The notes: generated from the sequence alone by a model not told the origin. A stretch of 64,000 nucleotides of DNA from JAHELQ01 sp965603365 (GCA_965603365.1 CBFDCR010000004.1:1-64000); one strand, 5' to 3'. Positions 7,566-16,787 are shown, counted from the stretch's first letter. Numbers and translations are program-made.

Positions 7566-7745
7566 TTATCTCCTGATGTCGTACTTCTTCATCTGCTTGT
7601 GCAAATAACTCCGGTCGATCCCCGACATCCTGGAAGCCTCCGACACATTGCCCCCCGCCCTCTCCAACACCGCCTCAATATACATCCTCTCCACCCGCGC
7701 CTTAGCCTCCTCCCACACCAACCCAAACAACTTGTGGATTCTCTT
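7566..7745 (-). pseudogene. Remnant of an NtrC-family regulator (Fis-type HTH only)
   Basis: Reading the minus strand from 7745 to the TAA at 7566 gives 59 codons ending in a clear Fis-type helix-turn-helix: ERMYIEAVLERAGGNVSEAS, then RMSGIDRSYLHKQMKKYDIR. This is the usual C-terminus of sigma-54 activators. An in-frame TAG lies at 7746-7748, and nothing resembling the receiver or AAA+ domain precedes it. The rest of the gene is lost. 7746-7848 holds only G-rich sequence, including GGTTAAAGATG and GGGGAGGTTTG, which are similar to 6620-6645. Confidence 0.75.
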
Positions 7746-7848
7746 CTACATACCTGGGGGAAAATTGTCTACAACTTTCTGGTTTCAGGGGTTAAAGATG
7801 CTGCCGGGGAGGTTTGGGGGGTGATGGGGGTGGGTGGGGGAGTGTTTT

Positions 7849-8880
7849 TTATTCCCAGTTGAGGATGATTTTGCCGCAGTTGCCGGTCTCCATGATGTCG
7901 AAGGCCTTCTGGTAGTCGTCTACCGGGAAGCGGTGAGTGATGATGGGGGAGACGTCGAGGCCGGAGAGGACCATCTGTTCCATGGTGTACCAGGTCTCGA
8001 ACATTTCGCGGCCGTAGATGCCCTTGATGCGCAGGGCTTTGAATATGACCTTATCCCAGGGGATCAAGGTGGAGGAGGGTAGAATGCCCAGCAGGGCAAT
8101 TTTGCCGCCGTTGTACATGTTGTGGATCATCTCGTTGAAGGCTGCCGGTGAACCGGACATCTCCAGACCCACGTCGAATCCCACCATGTCCAACGCCTTC
8201 ACCACATCGGCGATCTTCTCTTGGCGGGGATTGATGGCTTTGGTGGGACCCATTTTTCTGGCAATATCGAGTCTATACTCATTCAAGTCGGTCACCACCA
8301 CGTAACGGGCTCCGGCAAACCGGCTGATGGCCACCGCCATGCTGCCGATCAAGCCGGCGCCGGTGACCAACACATCTTCCCCGATTAAAGGAAACGACAG
8401 GGCCGCATGGGTGGCATTGCCCAGGGGATCGAAAATGGCCACCAGGTCATCACTGATCTTTGAATTGAGCATGATGATATTGAAAGCGGGGATGGCAACA
8501 TACTCGGCAAAGGCCCCATCCCGGTTTACCCCGACGCCAACGGTATTCTCACAGATATGTTTTTTACCCCGTTTGCAATTTCGGCATTGATTGCAGGCGA
8601 TGTGCCCTTCACCGGTAACCCTCTCGCCCACTTTCACGTTGGTCACGCCTGAGCCGACTTCCACCACGGTGCCCACGTATTCGTGGCCGATGATCATGGG
8701 GGGATGTATCGTCTTCTGGGCCCACTCATCCCACTTATAAATATGGAGATCGGTGCCGCAGATGGCGGTTTTTTTTATCTTGACCAGTACATCGTTGATG
8801 CCTATCCTGGGAACAGGGGCATCATCCAACCAGATACCCTTTTCAGGTTTTTTTTTGATCAATGCTTTCATTGTTTTCAC
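7849..8880 (-). CDS. tdh: L-threonine 3-dehydrogenase
   Basis: 343-aa zinc medium-chain dehydrogenase. It oxidises L-threonine to 2-amino-3-ketobutyrate with NAD. Visible features are catalytic-zinc residues in ICGTDLHIYKW and GHEYVG, four structural-zinc cysteines in CNQCRNCKRGKKHIC, the Rossmann turn VLVTGAGLIGSMAV and DLNEYRLDIA. The C-terminal FPVDDYQKAFDIM matches Tdh rather than generic alcohol dehydrogenases. Length is the family norm. Start is at residue 1 or 4 (MKTMKALI). No kbl is adjacent, so the glycine-forming partner must be elsewhere. Confidence 0.88.
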   Translation of the reverse strand: MKTMKALIKKKPEKGIWLDDAPVPRIGINDVLVKIKKTAICGTDLHIYKWDEWAQKTIHPPMIIGHEYVGTVVEVGSGVTNVKVGERVTGEGHIACNQCRNCKRGKKHICENTVGVGVNRDGAFAEYVAIPAFNIIMLNSKISDDLVAIFDPLGNATHAALSFPLIGEDVLVTGAGLIGSMAVAISRFAGARYVVVTDLNEYRLDIARKMGPTKAINPRQEKIADVVKALDMVGFDVGLEMSGSPAAFNEMIHNMYNGGKIALLGILPSSTLIPWDKVIFKALRIKGIYGREMFETWYTMEQMVLSGLDVSPIITHRFPVDDYQKAFDIMETGNCGKIILNWE

Positions 8881-8961
8881 TTTTCTATCTCTAAATTTTA
8901 TTACAAACCCCCAAATATTTCAAGCGTGAGAGTTGACATATCGGAATTTTTGAAAAAAAAT

Positions 8962-9096
8962 GGGGTGTCTGTGGCCTTAACGGGAGTTCCAATAACGCCA
9001 TAGAGTTGAGATTTCCCACAGGCACCCCGGGTATAGGAACGTTTCGTGTGCGGTCAGAGTCCGGGCCCGGGTCTGTAATCATCGACCCGGGCTCGG
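8962..9096. other. Structured intergenic segment (two strong stems)
   Basis: Bases 8881-9444 hold no convincing gene. Within them, 8962-8974 pairs with 9016-9028 over 13 bp with one G-U-type exception (a long-range stem). 9061-9073 pairs with 9084-9096 over 13 bp around a 10-base loop, including the perfect GCCCGGGTC/GACCCGGGC. This lies upstream of tdh on its strand, so it could be a 5' leader structure or a separate small RNA. No known riboswitch was recognised. Confidence 0.4.
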
Positions 9097-9250
9097 AGCA
9101 TCTGTTGTGGTTTTTACACTCTTCTACCGCGAAAATCCATATCCCACATAATCAGCAGGAGCGGCAACCAATCTTGTTTCAGGCAACACGATCTATGTGG
9201 TGTTAAACATTAAGGAAGTTTTCAATTTCACAAAAGCTCCAACAGTTTAC

Positions 9251-9274
9251 TGTGAGTTGGCCGGCCAACTCACA
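9251..9274. other. Perfect 24-bp palindrome
   Basis: A perfect uninterrupted palindrome with half-site TGTGAGTTGGCC. It has no loop and no T-run beside it, so it is more like a protein-binding site or the core of an extruding hairpin than a terminator. It lies in the tdh/membrane-protein intergenic region. Confidence 0.7.
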
Positions 9275-9444
9275 ATAATATAGCAAAAAGGATGCCAAAT
9301 CGAATAACTTAGATTTAAACGCCTTCTCCAGGGCGGGGGAGTAATATATAACCACAATAGTAACAAAATAAGTTCACAAAACTGACAATAATTGTCAAGG
9401 ATGGGGTAGGGCGCCCTTGCGGACGCCCTGGGGTTAATTGCTTC

Positions 9445-10299
9445 TTACTTTGATTTCTTCAGTTCGTCGAGCTTTGGTGGAATCGCCAGAATGGCACGGA
9501 TAACGTCGATCACCAGGTAGTAAAGGACGAAGAAGATGTAACTCAAGAAGGGCAGCAGACCGAAAGTCAGGATCTGTGCCGCTGTCAAATTGCCCCGCTG
9601 CCAGGCGAAGCCTACATTATCACCAAAAACGCCGATGAAGTCGATGAATAGCATAATGGTATAGACCACTATGCCGACGCCGAAGATGATGGGTATCAGC
9701 CTCAGTAACGCTTTAAGGAAAAAGGTAACGATACCCAGGGCCTCCTGACCGGCGGAGCCCTCCTGGACAATCTCGACAGTAACGGTTTTCGGATTAAAAG
9801 CGATCAGGGCCAGGAACTCCAGGAAAATAAACAGCCCTAAACCCACCAGGAAGGGGATGACATCGCCTACCTGTATGGCCTGGATGATGTATATAATCAA
9901 TACGACCACACCACCGATGAGGGCCAGAAAACCGAAACAATCCAGGAAGGCCTTAGATGCCAGGGTAGAGGGATTGTTCTTGATCAAGCCGTCGCCGGCA
10001 TTGGAAAACTTATGAGCCGTGTACTGCACCACAAAAACCAGAATAATCCAGGCGATACCATAGAGAAAGGCGAAGAAAGAATTGACCCGGATGGCGAAGA
10101 TAATGGCAAATAGGAATCCCAGTCCTGCGGCCACGATCAAGCCGAAATGACCGAACTTAGACGCCCATTTGATACAAAAATCCAGGAAATTCACACCCAA
10201 CAGGCCTTTGAAAAAATCGACCAATTTCTCCAGAATTGTCACCATAAAAAGGTGACCGGAACCTTCCGCTTTCTTCTTAGCTGCTTTTTTTGCCGCCAT
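9445..10299 (-). CDS. Six-TM membrane protein of unknown function
   Basis: 284-aa protein I do not recognise. The N-terminus is Lys/Ala-rich (MAAKKAAKKKAEGSG). An amphipathic stretch (about 18-50) follows, then about six hydrophobic helices at 51-70, 74-95, 118-141, 146-168, 200-222 and 248-272. A polar loop at 169-190 (NPKTVTVEIVQEG) separates the halves, and the tail PPKLDELKKSK is charged. It is in a single-gene context, with a good AGGAGG-like site before the ATG. There is no motif to suggest transport or enzymatic activity. A GGGCG/CGCCC hairpin without a T-run follows the stop. Confidence 0.7.
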   Translation of the reverse strand: MAAKKAAKKKAEGSGHLFMVTILEKLVDFFKGLLGVNFLDFCIKWASKFGHFGLIVAAGLGFLFAIIFAIRVNSFFAFLYGIAWIILVFVVQYTAHKFSNAGDGLIKNNPSTLASKAFLDCFGFLALIGGVVVLIIYIIQAIQVGDVIPFLVGLGLFIFLEFLALIAFNPKTVTVEIVQEGSAGQEALGIVTFFLKALLRLIPIIFGVGIVVYTIMLFIDFIGVFGDNVGFAWQRGNLTAAQILTFGLLPFLSYIFFVLYYLVIDVIRAILAIPPKLDELKKSK

Positions 10300-10467
10300 T
10301 TTTCCTCCTTAAGAAATATAGTGAAACTGTTAAAGATAATCACGATATATATTTTATGGCTTTTGGGAAAAAAATGCAAGGGCTAAACAATTCTAAATTT
10401 GAAATAATGGCATAAGGGTTGTTTTGGGTTTTGCCTTGATTGTTTTGCAATTTGCCTTGATTGGCGT

Positions 10468-11091
10468 TTAGAATAGGGCGTCGATGTCGCCGGCACCTTT
10501 GCGGACGATCTCCGGCGGGTCCTCCGTAAAATCTACGATAGTGGAAGGATTGTTGGGCATGATACCGGCGTCTAAGATCAGGTCGATCTCATGGCGAAAC
10601 ATGTCGGCGATTTCCAGGGGATCGGTGAAGAAATCCTCTCCCTGTTCTCCCCGGGGCACGCTGGTACTCAATAGGGGGCGGCCCAGTTCCTCCACTAAAG
10701 AGAGGGAAACCTGGGAATCGGGGATGCGCACCCCCACGGTCTTGCGTTTCTGCAGGATGGCTTTAGGCACCTCTTTAGAGGCCGGCAGGATAAAGGTATA
10801 GGGACCCGGCAGTACCCTCTTCATCACCCGGAAGGCCCGATTGGGTATATAGGCCCATTCGGAAATACTCTGCAGGTCGAGGCAGATGAAAGTCAATAGT
10901 TTATGTTTGGAGACATTTTTAATCCTGAAGATCCTGGCAATGGCATCTTTATTCAATATATCGGCGGCTAAGCCGTAAATGGTATCGGTGGGGTAGACAA
11001 TGACCCCGCCGCGCTTCAATATTTTGGCGGCATGCAAGATCTGCTTGCGGTGCGGATAATCCAGTTCAACCTGCTGAATTTCGACTGCCAT
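10468..11091 (-). CDS. Sua5/YciO/YrdC family protein (threonylcarbamoyl-AMP synthase-like)
   Basis: 207-aa single-domain protein of the YrdC fold. GGVIVYPTDTIYGLAAD (about 27-43) is the nucleotide/threonine pocket signature, followed by RIFRIKNVSKHKLLTF, LPGPYTFILPA, KTVGVRIPD and NNPSTIVDF. TsaC/Sua5 proteins make threonylcarbamoyl-AMP for the tRNA t6A modification. The KHKLLTFIC variant and the length are closer to the YciO branch, whose role is less certain. The downstream gene on this strand is the six-TM protein, with no sign of a shared operon. Confidence 0.82.
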   Translation of the reverse strand: MAVEIQQVELDYPHRKQILHAAKILKRGGVIVYPTDTIYGLAADILNKDAIARIFRIKNVSKHKLLTFICLDLQSISEWAYIPNRAFRVMKRVLPGPYTFILPASKEVPKAILQKRKTVGVRIPDSQVSLSLVEELGRPLLSTSVPRGEQGEDFFTDPLEIADMFRHEIDLILDAGIMPNNPSTIVDFTEDPPEIVRKGAGDIDALF

Positions 11092-11181
11092 GGGTGCCGT
11101 CCTTTTTTAATCACTTGCACCCTTATTATAATGGAATCGGCCCAAAAATTCAAATTTTATTCCCTCAGCTTCGGGAGTGGC

Positions 11182-11988
11182 TCAAAGTCTGGACCAGAAA
11201 TGGTTCATGATCCGAATATTCCCGGAGAGGCGATAGGGATGCTTTAAGCTGCCGACAACGAACTCTTTGGCCGCAGACACAGCCTGACGGAGCGTCTTCC
11301 CCCTGGAAAGGGCAGCGGCAATGGCGGCGGCAAAGGTGCAGCCGGAACCATGGCTGTTGACTCCCTGGATCAGTTCCGAATGGAAAATCTTCAAACCGGC
11401 TCGATCCACCAGGACATCGAAGGCAGCATCCTCCAGGTGCCCCCCCTTGACGACAACCGGCACCCCGAGCCTATCAAAAAGCCTTTGCCCAACCGATTCC
11501 AGGTCTTCGGCGGTCTTGATCTTTTCATCCACCAGGATTTCGGCCTCCGGTATGTTGGGGGTAATTAATGAGGCCAGCGGGAACAACCGCTCCCTTAAAC
11601 TCTCGATGGCCTCATCCTGGATGAGCCGACTGCCGGAAGTAGCGGCAAACACCGGGTCGATGACCAGGGGAATATGCCGGAAAGCTGTCAGGGCAGCGGC
11701 AATGGTCTCGATAATGGGAGCGGAAAACAGCATGCCGGTCTTTATTGCCCTGATGGGGAATCCCTCCAGAACGGCGGTTAATTGCTTCCGTACCACTTCG
11801 GGGTCGATCGGCTGGATAGCGGTCACGCCGTCGAGATTCTGGGCGGTGACGGCGGTAATCACGCTGGTGCCGAATACACCGAAGGCGGAAAAGGTCTTTA
11901 AATCCGCCTGGATGCCGGCACCGCCGCCCGAATCGGACCCGGCAATGGTGAGGGCCGCTATATTGTCAATCACTCTAATTGTCTCCAT
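11182..11988 (-). CDS. thiD: Hydroxymethylpyrimidine/phosphomethylpyrimidine kinase
   Basis: 268-aa ribokinase-fold enzyme that phosphorylates HMP and HMP-P for thiamine synthesis. Features are ALTIAGSDSGGGAGIQADLK at the N-terminus, VIDPVFAATSGSRL, TPNIPEAE and the anion-hole motif NSHGSGCTFAAA. Length is typical. I start at ATG 11988 (METIRVID). The frame is open 23 codons further, but a near-consensus promoter lies in that stretch, with only six bases between TATAAT and this ATG, so the mRNA is probably leaderless. Pyridoxal-type kinases share the fold; ThiD is the better fit. Confidence 0.87.
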   Translation of the reverse strand: METIRVIDNIAALTIAGSDSGGGAGIQADLKTFSAFGVFGTSVITAVTAQNLDGVTAIQPIDPEVVRKQLTAVLEGFPIRAIKTGMLFSAPIIETIAAALTAFRHIPLVIDPVFAATSGSRLIQDEAIESLRERLFPLASLITPNIPEAEILVDEKIKTAEDLESVGQRLFDRLGVPVVVKGGHLEDAAFDVLVDRAGLKIFHSELIQGVNSHGSGCTFAAAIAAALSRGKTLRQAVSAAKEFVVGSLKHPYRLSGNIRIMNHFWSRL

Positions 11989-11994
11989 TTCACC

Positions 11995-12023
11995 ATTATA
12001 GTTGACATCCCGCCGCCGGTCAA
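11995..12023 (-). promoter_or_regulatory. thiD promoter, apparently leaderless
   Basis: On the minus strand, TTGACC (12023-12018), a 17-bp spacer and TATAAT (12000-11995). The thiD ATG is at 11988, six bases after the -10, the same geometry as the HEPN promoter. No thiamine (THI-box) riboswitch is present. Just upstream, 12059-12098 is an 8-bp microrepeat built on TCCAYYAT. Confidence 0.65.
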
Positions 12024-12088
12024 CTTTTCCCCAAACCATTGCCACAACTCCCCCCAATATTCCATCACTCCATCATTCCACCATTCCA

Positions 12089-13609
12089 TTATTCCACCCC
12101 TTTGTCATGACAAATTGTATGGATCCGGGAATGTCGGGGCGGGCGGGACACTTCCTTTACCTCCACCACCACCGAATCGTGGCTATACAGGTTATCTGCA
12201 TCCGAAACCAGGTAGTGAATCCTGTAAAATCCCTCTTCCGGAAAGGTCACGGTCAATTGTTGGCCCGCTGCCCATACCCTGGGGTCGTGAATATACCACC
12301 GGTGATTCACCACTTTGTAGGTGCTGGAGAGAATTTTTCCCCGGAGATTTACCCGGTGCCCTTTTATCTCCTCCACATTGATTTTTACCACCGGGGCTGC
12401 CGACGGTTGGGCCAAACGCTTATACCAGACAGCCGTGGGTTCATGGGATTTGACCCCTTCGCTCCACACGGTGTGCAGACTGCCCGTCAGGTCCAGGGCA
12501 ATGTCCATGTGTCCCATCCAGGGATTCGCGACCGGGGCATGATCGATGACCTCCGGAAGAGAGATATTACCTCTGGTAAAGCGGACATAAACCGGCAGAT
12601 AACCGCTGGCAGCAGGCTTTCGGTACATGGCATAGGCCACGTCGTTTTTGGCCACCGTCACCCCAAAAAAGGTAATGCCGCCGTTGTCGGCCAGGAAACC
12701 GGCATCCCAGGCGCCGCTGTTTGCCGGTTTAAACAAATACTGTAAGGCAGCCTCCCGCTGGCAGAAGATCCCCAGTATATTGCCCTGGGAGTCGACCGCC
12801 ATTTCCGGCCACTGGGGCTGGTGAGAGGTTACGGGCTCAATCAGCATCACCGCTTCGCTCGCCGTCTCTTCCCGGCCGGCCCAGCCGGCGGCCAGTCCCC
12901 ATTGGTCTAAAGCTGAAAACCCGTCCATCCACACGGCCTGCAAACGGCCCTGGGTAAAGACCGTGGTCTGGTGAATGCTCTGGGTATGGGAGGTCTTCGA
13001 CAGGTTCTGCATTTCACCCCAGGTGGCGCTGCCCCCGGCTTTTTTCACATACACGATGTCCTTGCCGCCGTAACCGTTATTCAACACATGCTGCCAGGTG
13101 ATGTACAGGTCATCGGTCTGGGGGTCGATGGCAATGCGGGGCCAGGCAGAGTTGACCGGCGTGGCCCTGACATTTTGCGGCTGGCTCCAACTGCCCTTTT
13201 GATAGTAGACATAATAAATGTCCCGGTTGTTGGAGGCATCGCCATCCATATAACTCACATGCACCACCCCCCGACTGTCCTCTACTGCCTGGGGGTATTG
13301 GGCATTGCGGATGGATGGGGCCGCGACCGCGGGTTTGGCCTCTAAGGGCGGATTCCACTGGCCGGTTTTCTGATCCCGTATGCGGTACATGATGTTGTTT
13401 TGGCGCTTGTCCACTCCACTCTCCCACATTACCAGCACATCGCCGCTGTGAAGAACCAGGATCTCCGGGTGCACGTTGCGGACGGCCCCTTGCCCTCCAC
13501 TTACAGATAAATTAACCTTTCCATTCCCCGAAGTCACCTCCAGGTCCCACGCACACATCATCCCGATGGTGACTATCATCACAATAAAAAAAATCATCTT
13601 CTTGTCCAT
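12089..13609 (-). CDS. Secreted propeller-like protein with C-terminal Ig/PKD-like domain
   Basis: 506-aa protein. ATG 13609 follows AGGAG and begins a signal peptide (MDKKMIFFIVMIVTIGMMC). The body is a series of beta-strand blades with repeated phrases such as VHPEILVLHSGDVLVMWES, YPQAVEDSRGVVHVSYMDG, WPRIAIDPQTDDLYITWQH and DIALDLTGSLHTVWSEG. This is the pattern of BNR/sialidase-type or six-bladed propellers. The last 90 residues (VVKINVEEIKGHRVNLRG to VVVEVKE) resemble an Ig/PKD-like module. No catalytic signature is evident, so binding is as likely as hydrolysis. The frame opens further upstream, but that part is low-complexity and lacks a start signal. Confidence 0.7.
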   Translation of the reverse strand: MDKKMIFFIVMIVTIGMMCAWDLEVTSGNGKVNLSVSGGQGAVRNVHPEILVLHSGDVLVMWESGVDKRQNNIMYRIRDQKTGQWNPPLEAKPAVAAPSIRNAQYPQAVEDSRGVVHVSYMDGDASNNRDIYYVYYQKGSWSQPQNVRATPVNSAWPRIAIDPQTDDLYITWQHVLNNGYGGKDIVYVKKAGGSATWGEMQNLSKTSHTQSIHQTTVFTQGRLQAVWMDGFSALDQWGLAAGWAGREETASEAVMLIEPVTSHQPQWPEMAVDSQGNILGIFCQREAALQYLFKPANSGAWDAGFLADNGGITFFGVTVAKNDVAYAMYRKPAASGYLPVYVRFTRGNISLPEVIDHAPVANPWMGHMDIALDLTGSLHTVWSEGVKSHEPTAVWYKRLAQPSAAPVVKINVEEIKGHRVNLRGKILSSTYKVVNHRWYIHDPRVWAAGQQLTVTFPEEGFYRIHYLVSDADNLYSHDSVVVEVKEVSRPPRHSRIHTICHDKGVE

Positions 13610-13861
13610 GACTATCTCCTTCTCTACCAATGGTGCAACATCCATGCCAACCAGCCCCCCCACCCCAAACCCTCTCCTCATCCCCCTCCCAGCCCATCCC
13701 AATTTTAAACACCTCCCCAAATATAACCCCCCATTTATCCCCCATAACCCCCGGGTTATCCTTAATGGGGGCGCAGCACTTTAGATAAATAGATTGAGAT
13801 CTACCATAAATTGTGATACAAATAACTCTAATGATTGGCATTGCAGAATATTGGTTCTAAA

Positions 13862-14848
13862 ATGGTGCAAAGCAATATTCATCTAACCCAACTGGAGAGG
13901 TTGTTTTTGGTGGTGAGCAATCGGTGCAGTGGGCGGTGTGGGTTGTGCAGTTATTGGCGGGTGGAGCCTAAAAGGGATCTGCCCCTGTCGTTTGTCGAGG
14001 AAAGAGTCGTTCCCTTTATCCGGCAGTATGGGGTAGAGGTGACCTTTATCAGCGGAGGGGAACCCAGCCTGCACCCGCAGTTGCCCCAAATCGTCGGGCA
14101 GATCAAACAGGCCGGTTCTACCATTACGCTGATTACCAACGGTTCCCATTTAGAGGAAGTCTTTGAACACATTGCGGCTCCGGTGGATGCCTACCTCCTC
14201 TCCATCGACGCCGGTAATGCGTCCCTCCACCGGCAGATCCGGGGACTCGATAACTTTTCCGAAATGGCGGCCTGGCCGGAGAAAATCAAGACAAAAAAGC
14301 CGGCCGCCCAGGTGGCCTATACCTGTGTGCTGCAAAAACAGAACATCGAAAACATCGTGGATTACTATCTGCGGTTTTCCCCCTTACCATGCGACGCCAT
14401 CTTCTTCAATGTGCCGGAATTAAAGCCCCACTGCTTCGGTCGGCAGGATACCGTTCCCGAAGAGAGCCGCCAAAATGCCCGACTCAACGACAGGGAGATC
14501 GAACTACTGGAGACCAACCTGCAAAAAATACAGCAGTTGGATACCGCCAGAAACAAATTGAGTCAATCGCCAGAGTTTTTTAGCGATTGTGTTAAATACT
14601 TCAAATACCTCAAAGGCGAAAGAGTCGAATGTGATGACCACATATGCGTCATGCCCTTTCACAGTTTGGTGATCGACGAATCCCAACACATCCTCCCCTG
14701 CTTCTACCTGCCCTTCTCCTTTCCCTTTGGCTCAGAACATTCCGACATACTGAACCGTGAGGATCTCCGGGAAGTCAGGAGAGAAATTCTTCACAATCTA
14801 GAATTTAGAGAAAAATACTGCCGCCAATGCCGCCAATTCCACGGCTGA
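13862..14848 (+). CDS. Radical SAM protein with C-terminal cysteine cluster
   Basis: 328-aa radical SAM enzyme. The cluster motif CSGRCGLC (CX3CX2C) is at about residues 22-29, followed by FISGGEPSLHP (the GGE SAM-binding motif) and LLSIDAGNASLHRQIRG. A C-terminal set of cysteines (C-V-M-P, ILPCFYLPF, EKYCRQCRQFHG) resembles a SPASM or twitch auxiliary-cluster region. Start is ATG 13862; an in-frame TTG at 13835 is possible. It stands alone between the divergent propeller gene and the AOR operon. The substrate is unknown. Confidence 0.8.
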   Translation: MVQSNIHLTQLERLFLVVSNRCSGRCGLCSYWRVEPKRDLPLSFVEERVVPFIRQYGVEVTFISGGEPSLHPQLPQIVGQIKQAGSTITLITNGSHLEEVFEHIAAPVDAYLLSIDAGNASLHRQIRGLDNFSEMAAWPEKIKTKKPAAQVAYTCVLQKQNIENIVDYYLRFSPLPCDAIFFNVPELKPHCFGRQDTVPEESRQNARLNDREIELLETNLQKIQQLDTARNKLSQSPEFFSDCVKYFKYLKGERVECDDHICVMPFHSLVIDESQHILPCFYLPFSFPFGSEHSDILNREDLREVRREILHNLEFREKYCRQCRQFHG

Positions 14849-14878
14849 CGGACAATCGGCTTTTCCCGGCTAAAAATA

Positions 14879-14907
14879 TTGATAAATCCATCTATTTGTG
14901 ATATAAA
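14879..14907 (+). promoter_or_regulatory. Promoter of the AOR operon
   Basis: TTGATA (14879-14884), 17-bp spacer, TATAAA (14902-14907). The leader to the AOR start would be about 86 bases. Confidence 0.65.
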
Positions 14908-14999
14908 ACAGTCTATGGATTGAAAGAATTTCTATGGCGATTTTTTTTTGATCAATGGTGGCTAGAAATTCTCAAATATTCAACCATAAGGAGGTCACG

Positions 15000-16787
15000 A
15001 TGCCTAAAGGTATTATGGGTAAATATCTGCGAATCGATTTGAATACCCAAAATTTTCAATATGGTCCCCCCCCCCTGGAATTATTCGAAAATTTTATTGG
15101 CGGCAAAGGCGCCGGCTTAAAACTACTGGTGGATATGGGACTCGTCACCCATGATCCGTTCTCGCCGGAAAATCCCCTCATCTTCATGACCGGTCCCTTT
15201 ACCGGTTCGCCGGTACAGACCTCTGCCCGCTCCGTCCTGGTGACCAAATCACCCCTGACGGGCACCTTCCTGGACAGCCATGTGGGGGGACACTTCGGCC
15301 CTATGGTCAAGCGGGCGGGCCTGGATTACATCATCGTTACCGGCAAAAGTACCCGGCCCGTTTACCTGCATATCACCCCGGAGGGAGTGTCATTTGCAGA
15401 GGCAGGGAGCCTCTGGGGTAAAGGAATATTCGAGACCGAGAATCAACTGAAATCCCGGTATCCAAAGTCAAAAATCGCCTTAATCGGTCCGGCCGGGGAG
15501 AATAAGGTTAAATTCGCCTGCATCGGTACCGATTTGTACCGGCAGTTTGGCCGCGGCGGCAGCGGAGCCGTTATGGGATCTAAAAACTTGAAGGCCATCG
15601 TGGTGGAGGGGAACGAGAAGATCGGATTTTACGATAAAGAAAAATTCATGGCGTTGAATAAGAGCGTGACCCAGGACATTATGAACCACCCGAACCGGGA
15701 GCAGCGATACAACCTGGGCACCAACATGTGGGTCCGCTGGGGTCAGGAGGACGGTCGCTTCCTGCCCACCCGGAACTTCCAGGAGGTCCAATTCGAAGAG
15801 TACGAGAACCTGGTGTCCGAATCGATGCGGAAACACCTGAACTGGAAGAGTGTGGGCTGTTTCAACTGCGTCATCAAATGTGCCAAAATGGCCCATTGGC
15901 AGGATTACGAGCTGGAAGGCCCGGAATATGAGACCACTGCCTTCTTAGGCTCCGGCTGCGGCATCGGCAGCCCCCAGAGCGTGGCCTATGCCAACTATCT
16001 ATGTGACGACCTGGGGCTCGACACCATCTCGGCCGGCGTGGTCACCTCGTTTGCCATGGAGGCATTCGAGAAGGGCATACTCAGCGAGAAGGATACCGGC
16101 GGGATTCAGTTGAAATTCGGCAGTGCCGAGGCCCAGGTTCAGTTGCTCAACAAAATCGCCCGGCGCCAGGGAATCGGCGATATACTGGCCGAGGGAACCC
16201 GCCTCGCCTCCCGGAAAATCGGCAAAGGCAGCGACTATTTTGCCATCCAGACCGCCGGCATGGAACTTTCGGGGGTCAACATCAAGGGCTGTGCCTCCAT
16301 GGGCCTGGCCTTGGCCACTGCCGACTTTGCCAGCCACACCCGCTGCTGGACCGCCACCGCAGAGATGAACAATGAACTCACCTTTGAGAATACCCCCACC
16401 TACGTGATGATGGCCCAGGACGAAATCAACAGCAAGGATTCCCTGATTGTCTGCGACTTCTTCCCCCTGGGATTTGACCGCCTGGCCCCGTTGTACGAAA
16501 CCCTGACCGGCATCCCCATGGACGAAGCCAGACTGATGCAGATCGGAGAAAAAATATCCAACCTGACCCGGCTGTACAATATCAAGAACGGCCGCACCCG
16601 TCAGGGGGATACCCTACCCCAGAGGTTCTTTAAAGAAAAACACCTGTCCGGGATCTTCGAGGGTGAATTGATGACAGAGGAAAAATTCAACCAATGGCTC
16701 GACATGTACTATCAAAAAAGAGGCTGGGACGAGCAGGGCATACCCGGCGAAGAGAAATTGTCGGCATTGGCAGTAGAGCGATTTTAA
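15000..16787 (+). CDS. Aldehyde:ferredoxin oxidoreductase (tungstopterin enzyme)
   Basis: 595-aa AOR-family enzyme that oxidises aldehydes to acids with ferredoxin, using a tungsten (or molybdenum) bis-pterin and one 4Fe-4S cluster. Seen are the N-terminal MGKYLRIDLNTQNF, the pterin-contact GRGGSGAVMGSKNLKAI (about 190-206), the cluster cysteines in GCFNCVIKC, DDLGLDTISAG, and the fourth cysteine region (LIVCDFFPLG). The start at 15000 follows AAGGAGG with 5-base spacing; the upstream in-frame ATG at 14955 lacks a site. It is first in an operon with an aminotransferase 22 bp downstream. This fits amino-acid fermentation in which 2-oxoacid-derived aldehydes are oxidised, but the actual substrate cannot be read. 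Confidence 0.92.
   Translation: MPKGIMGKYLRIDLNTQNFQYGPPPLELFENFIGGKGAGLKLLVDMGLVTHDPFSPENPLIFMTGPFTGSPVQTSARSVLVTKSPLTGTFLDSHVGGHFGPMVKRAGLDYIIVTGKSTRPVYLHITPEGVSFAEAGSLWGKGIFETENQLKSRYPKSKIALIGPAGENKVKFACIGTDLYRQFGRGGSGAVMGSKNLKAIVVEGNEKIGFYDKEKFMALNKSVTQDIMNHPNREQRYNLGTNMWVRWGQEDGRFLPTRNFQEVQFEEYENLVSESMRKHLNWKSVGCFNCVIKCAKMAHWQDYELEGPEYETTAFLGSGCGIGSPQSVAYANYLCDDLGLDTISAGVVTSFAMEAFEKGILSEKDTGGIQLKFGSAEAQVQLLNKIARRQGIGDILAEGTRLASRKIGKGSDYFAIQTAGMELSGVNIKGCASMGLALATADFASHTRCWTATAEMNNELTFENTPTYVMMAQDEINSKDSLIVCDFFPLGFDRLAPLYETLTGIPMDEARLMQIGEKISNLTRLYNIKNGRTRQGDTLPQRFFKEKHLSGIFEGELMTEEKFNQWLDMYYQKRGWDEQGIPGEEKLSALAVERF

Noticed and set aside
9383..9440. Terminator of the six-TM gene (GGGCG/CGCCC hairpin and TGACAAT-A-ATTGTCA dyad)
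   Set aside because: No T-run follows the stem on the gene's strand; not strong enough to call.
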